DNA of 64,000 nt from Coriobacteriaceae bacterium (GCA_902362275.1 CABIWB010000001.1:256938-320937), one strand, 5' to 3'; shown: positions 8,820 through 18,064, numbered from the stretch's first letter. Made by a program: numbers and translations. Notes: generated by a model not told the origin, from the letters alone.

Positions 8820-10211
8820 GTGTTTATCGGAAGAACAGCGGAAATGTCCGAGCTCAATCGACTGTATGGCACGGACTCCTTTGAGATGCCTGTGATTTAC
8901 GGCCGCCGTCGTGTGGGTAAAACGCGCCTTATCACAGAGTTCATCCAAGGCAAGAAGGCTATTTACTTTCAAGCTCGTCGTACCAATGCGGAGGCAAACC
9001 TGCACGGCTTCAGCCAGGCGATACTTGCAGGCTCGGTTGGTGCTGCAGGCGTGTCGTTTCGTAGTTTTGACGAGGCGTTCGATGCATTGGCCACCATGGC
9101 TCGAACGGAGCGTTTGATTGTCGTGATTGACGAGTATCCCTATCTCGCCCAATCGAATCCCGAGATCAGCTCGTTGCTGCAAGACAAGATCGACCACTTA
9201 TACAAAGAGACCAGGCTCATGCTGATCCTATGCGGCTCGTCTCTTTCGTTTATGGAGAAACAGGTGTTGGGCTACGAGAGCCCACTATACGGTAGGCGTA
9301 CGGCCCAGTTTAAGATCATGCCGCTCGATTTTACGACGACCCTCGGGTTGTGGCAGAGCATGGGTCGCGAAGACGCTGCAGTTTGCTATGGCATGACGGG
9401 TGGCATTCCTGCATATATCGAGAAAGTTGATCCTGCCGTATCGCTCAAGGACAACATCAAACGTCTTTTTCTTACTCCTACGGGCTATCTCTTTGAGGAG
9501 CCGAGTAACCTGCTGTTGCAAGAGTGCCGCAATCCCGAGCAATATGATGCGATCGTGCAAGCAATTGCTCAGGGGCGCTCGAGAATCTCGGAGATCGCGA
9601 GCTCCACGGGAATCCCTGCGAGCAACGTAAAGAGCTATGTGGATAAGCTGGCGTCGCTTGGGATTGTCGAGCGCGAGCTGCCCCTAAACGAGACGAGCAA
9701 TAAGCGAGCCGTGTATCTGCTGAGCGACCAGATGTTTAGGTTCTGGTACAAGTTTGTGCCGCAGAACATCGGGCTGATTCAAAACGATATGGCCGAGATG
9801 GCGTATAAGCGCATTGAGCCGCACGTATCGGATTACATGGGTACGGTCTTTGAGCTTATATGCAGACAATACGTGTACGAACTCGCGCGCGCCGGCCAGC
9901 TCGATGTGGCTCCGGTGAGTGTCGGGCGCTGGTGGGGGACGGACAATCGCACGCATACGCAGGAAGAACTCGACTTGATTGTTGACGATGGCGAGGGCGC
10001 TGCGCTGTTTGCGGAGTGCAAATGGCACAATGAACCGGTAGGCGAGGATGTTCTGGAAAAGCTCGTGTACCGAAGCGAGCTCTTTAGGCGGCAGCATAAA
10101 AGCTACGTGATCTTCTCGAAGCGTGGCTTTACGCAAGGATGTCAGGAAGCTGCGGCGAGCAGGGGAGATACCAAGCTGATTTCGTTTGCCGAGATGTGCG
10201 AGCGGAGATAA
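8820..10211 (+). CDS. Archaeal-type AAA ATPase with DUF234 nuclease-like C-terminus
   Basis: A 463-residue protein. The N-terminal P-loop ATPase has GRRRVGKTRL (Walker A) and LIVVIDEYPYL (Walker B). A winged-helix segment (ISEIASSTGIPASNVKSYVDKL) follows, then a DUF234 region with ELDLIV...ALFAECKW, which resembles a PD-(D/E)XK nuclease core. GTG start with GGAAGGA in front. Its role is unknown; such ATPases occur in variable islands. A decayed copy of its last residues lies at 10745-10806. Confidence 0.85.
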   Translation: MFIGRTAEMSELNRLYGTDSFEMPVIYGRRRVGKTRLITEFIQGKKAIYFQARRTNAEANLHGFSQAILAGSVGAAGVSFRSFDEAFDALATMARTERLIVVIDEYPYLAQSNPEISSLLQDKIDHLYKETRLMLILCGSSLSFMEKQVLGYESPLYGRRTAQFKIMPLDFTTTLGLWQSMGREDAAVCYGMTGGIPAYIEKVDPAVSLKDNIKRLFLTPTGYLFEEPSNLLLQECRNPEQYDAIVQAIAQGRSRISEIASSTGIPASNVKSYVDKLASLGIVERELPLNETSNKRAVYLLSDQMFRFWYKFVPQNIGLIQNDMAEMAYKRIEPHVSDYMGTVFELICRQYVYELARAGQLDVAPVSVGRWWGTDNRTHTQEELDLIVDDGEGAALFAECKWHNEPVGEDVLEKLVYRSELFRRQHKSYVIFSKRGFTQGCQEAAASRGDTKLISFAEMCERR

Positions 10212-10238
10212 CCAAGCGCTCTGATGTGCTGCTCGGAA

Positions 10239-10346
10239 TGGGACGCGCTTTCCCTTTGCGGCCTTTGGCGGAAACTACGTCCCGGATTCCCGCTTCAGGA
10301 TGGGATGCCGTTTCCGATAGAGGCATGGGGCGGAAAGCGCGTCCCA
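10239..10346. repeat. 108-bp palindrome-ended element
   Basis: TGGGACGCGCTTTCC (10239-10253) is a perfect 15-base reverse complement of 10332-10346. Inside and across the right arm, GGCGGAAA...CGTCCC is repeated directly with variation. There is no coding potential. It could be a MITE-like remnant or a large hairpin. Confidence 0.5.
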
Positions 10347-10409
10347 GAATCCGGCGCAACGCCGCTGGAGTAGAGGGGCGAGCTCCGGACTTCGTAACCG
10401 AAAATCCAT

Positions 10410-10438
10410 TTGTTAAACCTGGCACCCGTGGGTAGAAT
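10410..10438 (+). promoter_or_regulatory. Promoter of antisense RNA copy 2
   Basis: TTGTTA (10410-10415), a 17-base spacer and TAGAAT (10433-10438) form a strong sigma-70 type promoter driving the antisense RNA that starts near 10445. Confidence 0.75.
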
Positions 10439-10444
10439 AAGGTC

Positions 10445-10530
10445 GACGGCAGCCCAAGGGTGATAGCTGGGCAGCGCCGTTACTTCGATTAAGGGGTCAT
10501 CGCCTTAGTGGCGTCGACCCCCTCTTTTTC
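10445..10530 (+). ncRNA. Antisense RNA, copy 2 (type I antitoxin candidate)
   Basis: The predicted RNA of about 86 bases has hairpin one (ACGGC and GCCCA pairing with TGGGC and GCCGT) and an intrinsic terminator (GGGGTC...GACCCC, then CTCTTTTTC). Its 3' half is antisense to the end of the small toxin gene at 10497-10631. Promoter, two-hairpin fold, terminator and convergent overlap match the layout of type I antitoxin RNAs. Confidence 0.7.
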
Positions 10531-10631
10531 TGCTTCGTACGCTGCTTAAGTGCCTCGGAAAGTCCGATAAGCGCCGTGAGGAGCGAGACCAAAGCGGTCA
10601 GGAGTTTCACGAAATCAATCAGATCGGTCAT
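10497..10631 (-). CDS. Small hydrophobic peptide, candidate type I (holin-like) toxin
   Basis: A 44-residue peptide beginning MTDLIDFVKLLTALVSLLTA, with one membrane helix (about residues 6-24) and a basic tail (KQRTKQKKRGSTPLRR). GGAGG lies 8 bases before the ATG at 10631; an in-frame ATG at 10637 is too close to it. Size, single helix, charged tail and the antisense RNA at its 3' end fit type I toxins such as the putative holin-like family. The assignment is inferred from layout, not homology search. Confidence 0.7.
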   Translation of the reverse strand: MTDLIDFVKLLTALVSLLTALIGLSEALKQRTKQKKRGSTPLRR

Positions 10632-10739
10632 GGGCATCACCTCCCGTCGCATGGAGGGCACTGCCCGGCACATGGAACTGCCGTCAACAATAACCAGTCT
10701 ATCAAACTGCAGCCATAAATACGAATGTATGTTCGATAA

Positions 10740-10806
10740 TAATAACGACGCGATTCTCTCAAAGCGCGGCTTTACGCAAGGGTGCCGGGTAGCCGCGCTG
10801 GGCGAT
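10740..10806 (+). pseudogene. Remnant of the C-terminus of a second DUF234 ATPase
   Basis: In one plus-strand frame this stretch reads LSKRGFTQGC followed by RVAALGD. It matches FSKRGFTQGCQEAAASRGD at the end of the ATPase at 8820-10211, and the DNA match is clear over about 35 bases. Nothing else of the gene survives. Together with the duplicated toxin/RNA unit it indicates an old tandem duplication followed by deletion. Confidence 0.65.
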
Positions 10807-10889
10807 TTCATGTCCGCACGAGCGCCTAACCTTACGGCAATGTAGCCGCCTATGTAGTAAGCGGCAGGCAATGGAGAAAGGCCCTAACC

Positions 10890-11624
10890 GTGTCAGCTGA
10901 AAAGACGCCGTGTATCTCGGCTATCGATACGACGAACTTTGCGCGCCAGATTGTGCTGGACTTTGAGTTTGCGCCGGTACCAAAGCAGCGCCAGCGCCGT
11001 GGGCTGCGCAACGAGATTATCGAGGTCGGCGCTGTCAAGCTCGATTACCGCGGCAACGTTATGGGCGAGTTCTCGCAGTTTGTGCAGACGGAATTTACCG
11101 AAGGCGTTGCGTTTCCCGTCCGCGAGCTTACGGGGATATCGGCCGTGGACACCGCGATGGCCGATCCGCTCTATGTGGTGATCAAAAGGCTCAGCGATTG
11201 GATCGGTCGCTACTCCGCCCAGATAGTTTGCTGGAGCGGGGCGGATCGTCGACAGCTCTTGACCGAGTGCCAGGCAAAGCACATCGACCTTGCCGAATTT
11301 CCTACGGACTGGGCCGACCTGCAGGCGTTCTACACCTTGATCATGGACGTGGGCAGCCACGGGCGCGTCTCGTTGGGCGACGCGGCAACGTGGTTTGGCA
11401 TCGAGTTTGACGAGTCGACGGGTCACGCCCACAGCGCCCTTGCCGATGCGCGCGTGACCGCCAAGCTGCTCAAGCAGATGATGGAGGGGGACTACCACGT
11501 GAGCCCGCGCGCCCAGGAAGTCCGCCAACGGTGGGGGATGGGCGAGCGAGCTCAGACGCGCCTTTCCAGCAAGTGCCCCGAGCTGGGCGACCTGCTGCTG
11601 AAGCTGAAAGCGGAGGGGAGGTAG
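10890..11624 (+). CDS. DnaQ-like DEDDh 3'-5' exonuclease domain protein
   Basis: A 244-residue cytosolic protein with the DEDDh exonuclease signature: LDFEFA (motif I), a middle segment WSGADRRQL, and HSALADARVTAKLL (motif III, His and Asp four apart). GTG start with GGAGAAAGG upstream. It stands alone. The fold suggests RNA or DNA 3'-end trimming (KapD-like or DnaQ-like); the substrate is unknown. Confidence 0.85.
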   Translation: MSAEKTPCISAIDTTNFARQIVLDFEFAPVPKQRQRRGLRNEIIEVGAVKLDYRGNVMGEFSQFVQTEFTEGVAFPVRELTGISAVDTAMADPLYVVIKRLSDWIGRYSAQIVCWSGADRRQLLTECQAKHIDLAEFPTDWADLQAFYTLIMDVGSHGRVSLGDAATWFGIEFDESTGHAHSALADARVTAKLLKQMMEGDYHVSPRAQEVRQRWGMGERAQTRLSSKCPELGDLLLKLKAEGR

Positions 11625-11814
11625 GGGGACTCCGGGAATGACCTCTGACTCAAGTCAACGGGGCTCATTTTGCTTTCTTTGGAGCTTTCTCACGGGGCTG
11701 ACTTTACTTCGTCTCATTTCGTATAAAGCAGCTGCTAGATTGCATGGTGATGATAAAATTAATCAATTCAACATCAGCAGCTGTCGCTTTGCGCGATGAG
11801 GGGTTCCGAGACGT
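11625..11814 (+). promoter_or_regulatory. Upstream region of the type I restriction operon
   Basis: The region contains two similar stretches (ACGGGGCTCATTTTGCTT and ACGGGGCTGACTTTACTT) and an inverted repeat of CAGCTGCT with AGCAGCTG flanking an AT-rich core, just before hsdR. No clear -35/-10 pair stands out. Confidence 0.4.
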
Positions 11815-14145
11815 ATGAACGAGTCTGATACACGGCTTAAGCTCATCGATCCTGCGATTATGAAGTCGTGGGATCGTAATACCCAAGTCTTCACTGAGTA
11901 TTTCTTTACCAGTGGCGAGATCGTCGTGCGCGGAAGCATGGTCACCCGTAAAGACAAGAAGAAGGCGGACTACCTTCTTATGTACGCTCCCGGTATCCCT
12001 ATCGCAATTGTCGAAGCCAAGGATACGGAGCACACCGTTGACGCCGGTCTCCAACAGGGGATGGGATATGCTCAACTGCTCGATATTCCGTTTGCGTACA
12101 GTTCAAACGGAAAGGGTTTTGTCGAGCACGATTTTCTTACCGGGAAAGAGCGCGCTCTCGCCATGGACGAGTTCCCCACTCCGGCGGAACTCTGGACACG
12201 ATACTCAAAAGCTAAGGGGCTTGAGCATCCGTATAGCCAGGAGATTGTGACCGCTCCGTATTACCAGGAGCACGGCGGCAATCATCCTCGCTACTATCAG
12301 TGCATCGCCATCAATCGTACGCTTGAAGCTATTGCGCGAGGTAAGAATCGCATCTTGCTCGTTATGGCAACGGGAACGGGAAAGACTTTTACGGCTTTTC
12401 AAATCGTTCATCGCTTGCGACAGACTACCGAGGTTCGTAAGGTTCTCTATCTGGCGGACCGCAATATTCTCGTCGATCAGACCATAGACGGCGATTTCAA
12501 ACCCCTCAAGAGGGTTACAACCAAGGTCGTAGGTCGAAAGCTCGATTCTGCTTACGAGGTCTATTTCTCGCTCTACCAACAGCTTGTTGGAGAAAACGGT
12601 GAAGAAATATTCCGCGAGTTCGACTCGGAATTCTTCGATTTGATTATCGTCGACGAGTGCCATCGCGGAAGCGCCGCGGCGGACTCCGCATGGCGTAAGG
12701 TACTTGAGTATTTCAATTGTGCAATTCAAATCGGTATGACGGCTACGCCAAAGGAGACTGAAGAGGTTTCAAACATTACCTACTTCGGCGAACCTGTCTA
12801 CACCTACTCCCTTAAACAGGGAATCGAGGATGGCTTTCTTGCCCCGTATAAAGTTATTCGTCCTAAGCTGAACGTCGACATTTACGGATACCGTACTGAG
12901 GAAGGTACCGTAGATGATCGCGGTGAAGCTCTGACCAAACGTGTTTTCGAGAAGCAAGACTTCGACAGCGAGATTGTCATCAAAGAGCGCTACGAGGAAG
13001 TTGCCAAGCGGATAACTCAATTTCTAAAGGAGACGGATCGTTACTCCAAGACCATAGTCTTTTGCGTCGACATCGAGCATGCCGAAAATATGCGACGTGC
13101 CCTTGTAAACGAGAACGCCGATATCGTAAGAGATCACCCCACCTACATCATGAAGATTACGGGTGACGACAGGGAAGGTAAGGCTCAGTTAGATAACTTC
13201 ATCGACCCCGACGAGAAATACCCGACCATCGTTACGACTTCGAAGCTTCTCACCACTGGCGTTAATTGCAAGACATGTAAGGTAGTCGTGCTCGACAACA
13301 AGTTCGGTGAGCACGGAATGACGGAGTTCAAGCAGATTATCGGCCGCGGAACCCGTATCTGTGAGGACTACGACAAACTCTATTTCACCATCCTCGATTT
13401 TCGCGACGCGTCGCGCTTGTTTGCAGATCCCGAGTTTGATGGCGAACCTGTTGTTGTGTTTGAGCCTAATCCGGGTGACCCCATTGCGGATCCGGGTCCT
13501 GGCGGCAATGGCGGCAGCCCCGTCCCGCCCCCGCCTCTGATCGTAGACCCACCCGTATTACCGCCGGATGATTCGTCCTCTCATGTGAAATATCACGTTC
13601 ATGGGGCCGACGTCTATGTGGTGTCGGAGATGGTGCAGTACTACTCCTCCGATGGTCTTCTTGTAACTGAGAGCCTTAAGGACTATACACGGAAAAACAT
13701 TCTCGGCGAATACGACACTCTTGACCACTTCCTGGCGGCGTGGAACTCTGAGCATAAGAAGCAAGCGATTATCGACGAGCTGCGTGCACGTGGCGTATTT
13801 CTGGATGAGCTGCGGCGCGAGACTGGACAAGACCAAATGAGCGACTTTGACCTCATCTGCCATATTGCTTACGACCAGAGGCCCCTGACGCGCAGTGAGA
13901 GGGCCAATAGTGTCAAGAAAAAGGGCGTGCTCTATGAGTATGCCGGCGTCGCGCGCGAGGTCCTTGAAGCACTTCTCGACAAATATACGACGTCGAACCT
14001 CGTAGACTTGGACGATACCCATGTCCTCGATCTCGAGGAGTTCCGTCGGTTTGGCAGCCCAATGAAGATCGTTGCCGCATTCGGCGGCAAACAACAGTAC
14101 ATTCAGGCAGCGCAGATGCTCGAGGACGAGCTCTACATCGCATAG
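11815..14145 (+). CDS. hsdR: Type I restriction enzyme, R subunit
   Basis: The ATP-dependent translocase and nuclease of the type I complex, 776 residues. It has a PD-(D/E)XK nuclease core (IVEAKD, Glu near residue 67), Walker A MATGTGKT (about 184-191), DECH box (about 280), MTATP, and the helicase motif IIGRGTR. A Gly/Pro-rich linker (roughly residues 550-580) separates the motor from the C-terminal helical domain. The size is close to EcoEI-type HsdR. hsdM follows after 19 bases. Confidence 0.95.
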   Translation: MNESDTRLKLIDPAIMKSWDRNTQVFTEYFFTSGEIVVRGSMVTRKDKKKADYLLMYAPGIPIAIVEAKDTEHTVDAGLQQGMGYAQLLDIPFAYSSNGKGFVEHDFLTGKERALAMDEFPTPAELWTRYSKAKGLEHPYSQEIVTAPYYQEHGGNHPRYYQCIAINRTLEAIARGKNRILLVMATGTGKTFTAFQIVHRLRQTTEVRKVLYLADRNILVDQTIDGDFKPLKRVTTKVVGRKLDSAYEVYFSLYQQLVGENGEEIFREFDSEFFDLIIVDECHRGSAAADSAWRKVLEYFNCAIQIGMTATPKETEEVSNITYFGEPVYTYSLKQGIEDGFLAPYKVIRPKLNVDIYGYRTEEGTVDDRGEALTKRVFEKQDFDSEIVIKERYEEVAKRITQFLKETDRYSKTIVFCVDIEHAENMRRALVNENADIVRDHPTYIMKITGDDREGKAQLDNFIDPDEKYPTIVTTSKLLTTGVNCKTCKVVVLDNKFGEHGMTEFKQIIGRGTRICEDYDKLYFTILDFRDASRLFADPEFDGEPVVVFEPNPGDPIADPGPGGNGGSPVPPPPLIVDPPVLPPDDSSSHVKYHVHGADVYVVSEMVQYYSSDGLLVTESLKDYTRKNILGEYDTLDHFLAAWNSEHKKQAIIDELRARGVFLDELRRETGQDQMSDFDLICHIAYDQRPLTRSERANSVKKKGVLYEYAGVAREVLEALLDKYTTSNLVDLDDTHVLDLEEFRRFGSPMKIVAAFGGKQQYIQAAQMLEDELYIA

Positions 14146-14164
14146 AGAAAGGTAACGATAGCAA

Positions 14165-15643
14165 ATGGCACTGGGATCTCTTGTAAAGACCCTGCAGAAC
14201 ATCATGCGCAAAGATGCTGGCATCAATGGCGATGCGCAGCGCATCGAGCAGATGACCTGGCTTTTCTTCCTCAAGATTTACGATGCCAAGGAGCAGGAGT
14301 GGGAGTTTCACGATGACTCCTATCAGTCCATCATCCCCGAGCGCCTGCGCTGGCATAGCTGGGCGCACGATGCGAAGGACGGTAAGGCGCTTACTGGTGA
14401 TGAGCTTCTCGACTTTGTAAACAATGATCTATTCAAGACTCTTGAGAGTCTTGAGCTTGCACCTGATGCGCCTTTGCGACACGTCGTCGTCAAGGCTGCT
14501 TTTACTGACGCCAACAACTACATGAAGGATGGGATTCTGCTTCGTCAAGTCATCAACGAGATTGACGGGTCGGTTGACTTTACCGAGTACAAAGAGCGCC
14601 ACGCCTTCGGTGAAATTTACGAGACCATCCTGAAAGACTTGCAGTCCGCAGGTAATGCCGGCGAGTTTTACACGCCCCGAGCGGTGACTGACTTTATGGC
14701 CCAGGCGCTTGCGCCCAAGCTCGGCGAGACTGTGGCTGACTTCGCGTGTGGCACGGGCGGCTTTTTGACGAGCGCTCTCAAGATTCTCGACTCCCAGGTT
14801 CAGACTCCAGCCGATCGTGAGCTCTATGCAAGATCGGTCTACGGTATCGAGAAGAAGCAGCTCCCTTACCTGCTGTGCGTGACCAACATGCTGTTGCACG
14901 ATATCGATAATCCTGAAGTCTTTCACGATAACTCTCTCGAGAAGGACGTTCGCGAGTGGAAGCACAAGCCTGACGGCCAGTTTGACGTTGTACTTATGAA
15001 CCCTCCCTATGGCGGGTCCGAGAGTGCATCGGTGCAAAATAACTTTCCTGTTGCACTCCGTAGCTCCGAGACCGCAGATCTATTCCTTGGACTCATTCTT
15101 TATCGTCTTAAGCGAGGCGGCCGCGCTGCTGTTATCATTCCGGATGGTTTTCTCTTTGGCCAGGATAGTGCAAAGACGGAGATCAAGCGTCGCCTGCTTG
15201 AGGACATGAACCTGCATACTGTCTTGCGTCTTCCACAGAGTGTCTTCGCTCCGTACACGAGCATCACTACTAACGTTCTGTTCTTCGATAATACGGGGGC
15301 CTCTGAGGGCGTTTGGTTCTATCGCATGGACATGCCCGAGGGGTATAAACACTTCTCTAAGACTAAGCCCATTAGGATTGAACATTTTGCGCCTGTAAAG
15401 GAATGGTGGGAGAACCGTCGGGATATCGAGGAAGACGGCAATCCCAAGGCTAAGTTCTATACGGTTGACGAGCTGCGAGACGGCGGCTTTAACTTTGACG
15501 TATGCGGCTATCCTCACGAGGAAGAGGAGATCTTACCGCCTGACGAACTGATCAGGAACTACAAAGAGGAGCGTGCTAAGCTCGATGCCGAGATTGACCA
15601 GAAGCTTGCTCGTATTTGCGAGATTCTTGGGATTGAGGCGTAG
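14165..15643 (+). CDS. hsdM: Type I restriction-modification, DNA methyltransferase M subunit
   Basis: An N6-adenine methyltransferase of 492 residues. The helical N-terminus (IMRKDAGINGDAQRIEQMTWLFFLKIYD) is typical of HsdM, the SAM-binding motif is DFACGTGGFL, and the catalytic motif is NPPY (about residue 279). Its stop codon TAG is directly followed by the ATG of hsdS, so the two subunits are translationally linked. It appears intact, as required for self-protection. Confidence 0.96.
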   Translation: MALGSLVKTLQNIMRKDAGINGDAQRIEQMTWLFFLKIYDAKEQEWEFHDDSYQSIIPERLRWHSWAHDAKDGKALTGDELLDFVNNDLFKTLESLELAPDAPLRHVVVKAAFTDANNYMKDGILLRQVINEIDGSVDFTEYKERHAFGEIYETILKDLQSAGNAGEFYTPRAVTDFMAQALAPKLGETVADFACGTGGFLTSALKILDSQVQTPADRELYARSVYGIEKKQLPYLLCVTNMLLHDIDNPEVFHDNSLEKDVREWKHKPDGQFDVVLMNPPYGGSESASVQNNFPVALRSSETADLFLGLILYRLKRGGRAAVIIPDGFLFGQDSAKTEIKRRLLEDMNLHTVLRLPQSVFAPYTSITTNVLFFDNTGASEGVWFYRMDMPEGYKHFSKTKPIRIEHFAPVKEWWENRRDIEEDGNPKAKFYTVDELRDGGFNFDVCGYPHEEEEILPPDELIRNYKEERAKLDAEIDQKLARICEILGIEA

Positions 15644-17236
15644 ATGAAGGCAAAAGACCTGAAGAACTCAATCCTTCAAATGGCAATTGAGGGTAAGCTT
15701 GTGCCACAGGATCCGAACGACGAGCCTGCCAGCGTCCTTCTCGAACGTATTCGTGAAGAAAAGCATAAGCTTATTGCTGAAGGTAAGGCCAAATTCCCGA
15801 AGGGCGGGGAGAGCGTTATCTATATCGGTTCCGATGGCTCCCCCTATGAGAAGAGGGTGGATGCCAAGGGCCGCGTGACTAGCGATAAGTGTATCGCGGA
15901 TGAGGTGCCGTTTGAGGAGCTGCCCGAGGGGTGGTGCTGGTCGAGACTTTCATCCTTTTTCACCAAGATGGGCTCAGGAAGCACACCTGTGGGCGGCCGA
16001 AAGGTTTACCAAGACGAAGGCCCAATGCTAATCAGATCCCAGAATGTTCACAACGAGGGGCTCAGGCTTGACGACGTTGCACATTTCTCGCGCTCGTTGT
16101 TTAGTAGGCGCGGAAGCCACGTGTTGCCAAATGACATGCTACTCAACATCACGGGGGCATCGATCGGCCGTTGCGCAATCGTCCCCAACACATTCGGAGA
16201 TGCCGATGTGAATCAGCATGTGCTAATTATGAGACCTGTGCTTCAAATCGTCAGCGGATACCTGCACGCGGCGATCATTTCGCCTCTAGTACAGTCGGCA
16301 ATAATGGTTGGCCAAGTTGGGGCGACTAAGGAAGGGCTAAGTGCTACCAAGGCAGCGGACCTGCTAATCCCCCTCCCGCCCCTCGCCGAGCAGCGCCGCA
16401 TCGTCGGGCGGGTGAACGAGCTCATGCCCCTGGTCGAGGAGTACGGCGGACTCGAGGACGCCCGCGAGGCGCTCGACGCCGCGCTGCCCGGCCGCCTGCG
16501 CAAATCCGTGCTGCAGCTGGCGGTGCGGGGCGGGCTGGTGCCGCAGGACCCCGCAGACGAGCCCGCGGGCACCCTGCTCGAGCGCATCCGCGGGCAGCGC
16601 CGGCAGCTCGTCGCCGAGAAGAAGATGAAGGCCCCGAAGGGCGGCGAGTCGATCATCTTCGCCGGTTCCGATGGCCGCCGCTATGAGAAGAGGGTTGACG
16701 CCAGGGGCCGTGAGTCCGAACCCGTCTGCATCGAGGACGAGATCCCGTTCGAGATACCCGAGGGCTGGGAGTGGGCGAGGCTCGAAAGTGTCATCGTTCT
16801 ATTGTCAGGAACAGACCTCAATTCTTCTCAGTACAACGACCGACACGAAGGAATCCCATATCTAACCGGGGCTTCCAATTTTGCCGATGGCAAACTAATC
16901 GAAAACCGCTGGACCGTTGAACCGTCGCGCATTTCAAGAAAGGGGGAATTGTTGTTTACATGTAAAGGAACAGTAGGCGAAATGGCTATCAATCGATTTG
17001 ATGCTGCGCACATTGCGCGTCAAATTATGTCAATTACGCCTTATGAATACGCCATGCTTCCCTATATAACGCTGTTTCTGAATGCCATGGTCGAAGATAT
17101 CAAATCACACGCTAAAGGAGTTATTCCTGGAATTGAGCGCAACACCCTTCTAGCACGATTGGTCCCCGTTCCGCCCTTGGCAGAAGAAAGACGAATAGCT
17201 GAAAAGTTCGCAGAACTGCTCACTATAGTTATTTAA
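15644..17236 (+). CDS. hsdS: Type I restriction-modification specificity subunit (expressed allele)
   Basis: Determines the DNA sequence recognised by the complex. The 530 residues hold two target recognition domains, each ending in a PPLAEQRRIV-like or PPLAEERRIA conserved helix. The conserved regions (IGSDGSPYEKRVDAKGR and AGSDGRRYEKRVDARGR) lie before each domain and contain the inverted repeats shared with the silent gene at 18051-19475. The recognition domains themselves are more AT-rich than the flanks. Recombination would exchange one or both domains. Confidence 0.95.
   Translation: MKAKDLKNSILQMAIEGKLVPQDPNDEPASVLLERIREEKHKLIAEGKAKFPKGGESVIYIGSDGSPYEKRVDAKGRVTSDKCIADEVPFEELPEGWCWSRLSSFFTKMGSGSTPVGGRKVYQDEGPMLIRSQNVHNEGLRLDDVAHFSRSLFSRRGSHVLPNDMLLNITGASIGRCAIVPNTFGDADVNQHVLIMRPVLQIVSGYLHAAIISPLVQSAIMVGQVGATKEGLSATKAADLLIPLPPLAEQRRIVGRVNELMPLVEEYGGLEDAREALDAALPGRLRKSVLQLAVRGGLVPQDPADEPAGTLLERIRGQRRQLVAEKKMKAPKGGESIIFAGSDGRRYEKRVDARGRESEPVCIEDEIPFEIPEGWEWARLESVIVLLSGTDLNSSQYNDRHEGIPYLTGASNFADGKLIENRWTVEPSRISRKGELLFTCKGTVGEMAINRFDAAHIARQIMSITPYEYAMLPYITLFLNAMVEDIKSHAKGVIPGIERNTLLARLVPVPPLAEERRIAEKFAELLTIVI
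15824..15877 (+). repeat. Inverted repeat 1, left copy (in hsdS before TRD1)
   Basis: These 54 bases are a perfect reverse complement of 19368-19421. They encode the IGSDGSPYEKRVDAKGRV segment of both specificity genes. Identity ends abruptly on the outer side and drops to about codon-level similarity on the inner side. Confidence 0.9.
16632..16780 (+). repeat. Inverted repeat 2, left copy (in hsdS between TRD1 and TRD2)
   Basis: 149 bases identical to the reverse complement of 18489-18637, within a longer similar stretch (about 16370-16780). They encode the central conserved region up to EGWEWAR. Identity stops exactly where the second recognition domain begins. Confidence 0.9.
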
Positions 17237-17269
17237 CTGGTTTCATGACATTGTCGAAAGGATGATGTC

Positions 17270-18064
17270 ATGAGAACGTTTAATCAATACTTAAGGGAAA
17301 ATGGGTATGCTGAGAATACGATTGACTCGTATTCCTTTGCAATTTGTCAGCTTATCGATAAAACTCAGTCTCTAACTAACCAGTCACTTCTCGCGCATAA
17401 AGAGTGGCTGGTTTCCTCCTTCGCTCCGAAAACAGCCAACAACCGCATCGGCGCAATTAACACCTATCTTGATTACATCGCCTTTGATGGAATTCGACTG
17501 AAAGGAGTGCGAATCCAGCAGAAGCCATTTCTCGACAATGTCATCAGTAACGAGCAGTACGTCCAGTTAATCGACGGTCTGAAGCAAGACGGTGATTGGT
17601 TCTGGTATTTCATTGTCCGCTTTCTTGGGTGTACTGGCGCTCGAGTAAGTGAGCTAAGACAGTTTAAAGTAGAACACGTAATCGCTGGATATATGGACAT
17701 CGTTTCAAAAGGCCAAAAGCTCAGGAGAATTTGGATTCCTGACTCTTTGCGCCGGGAAAGTATTTCATGGAAAGCCGGTTCAATGAACGGTCTTCTGTTC
17801 CCAGGCAAAAACGACAACGCGATTACTTCGCGTGGAATATCCATGGGGTTGAAAAGGGCGGCTTTGCGCTACGGCGTCGACCAAGACGTCGTTTACCCAC
17901 ATTCATTTAGACACCTATTCGCAAAGAACTTCATCGACCGCAATCCAGACATTTCGCTGCTTGCCGACCTCATGGGCCACGAGAGCATTGAAACAACGCG
18001 AATCTATCTGCGGCGCACTGCAAATGAACAGCGCGCCGCAGTTGATAGGGCTATTGATTGGTGA
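17270..18064 (+). CDS. Tyrosine recombinase, probable hsdS invertase
   Basis: A 264-residue site-specific recombinase. An N-terminal SAM-like DNA-binding domain precedes a catalytic domain with Arg in GARVSELR, HSFRH, LMGHES and the nucleophile Tyr in RIYLRR (near residue 245). It lies between two oppositely oriented hsdS genes and overlaps the end of the silent one by 14 bases. Similar recombinases associated with type I systems invert hsdS segments. Its position suggests this rather than phage integration. Confidence 0.9.
   Translation: MRTFNQYLRENGYAENTIDSYSFAICQLIDKTQSLTNQSLLAHKEWLVSSFAPKTANNRIGAINTYLDYIAFDGIRLKGVRIQQKPFLDNVISNEQYVQLIDGLKQDGDWFWYFIVRFLGCTGARVSELRQFKVEHVIAGYMDIVSKGQKLRRIWIPDSLRRESISWKAGSMNGLLFPGKNDNAITSRGISMGLKRAALRYGVDQDVVYPHSFRHLFAKNFIDRNPDISLLADLMGHESIETTRIYLRRTANEQRAAVDRAIDW

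Noticed and set aside
17270..18064. Integrase as sign of a prophage or integrative element
   Set aside because: No phage or conjugation genes or attachment sites are seen; location between inverted hsdS genes fits an invertase better.
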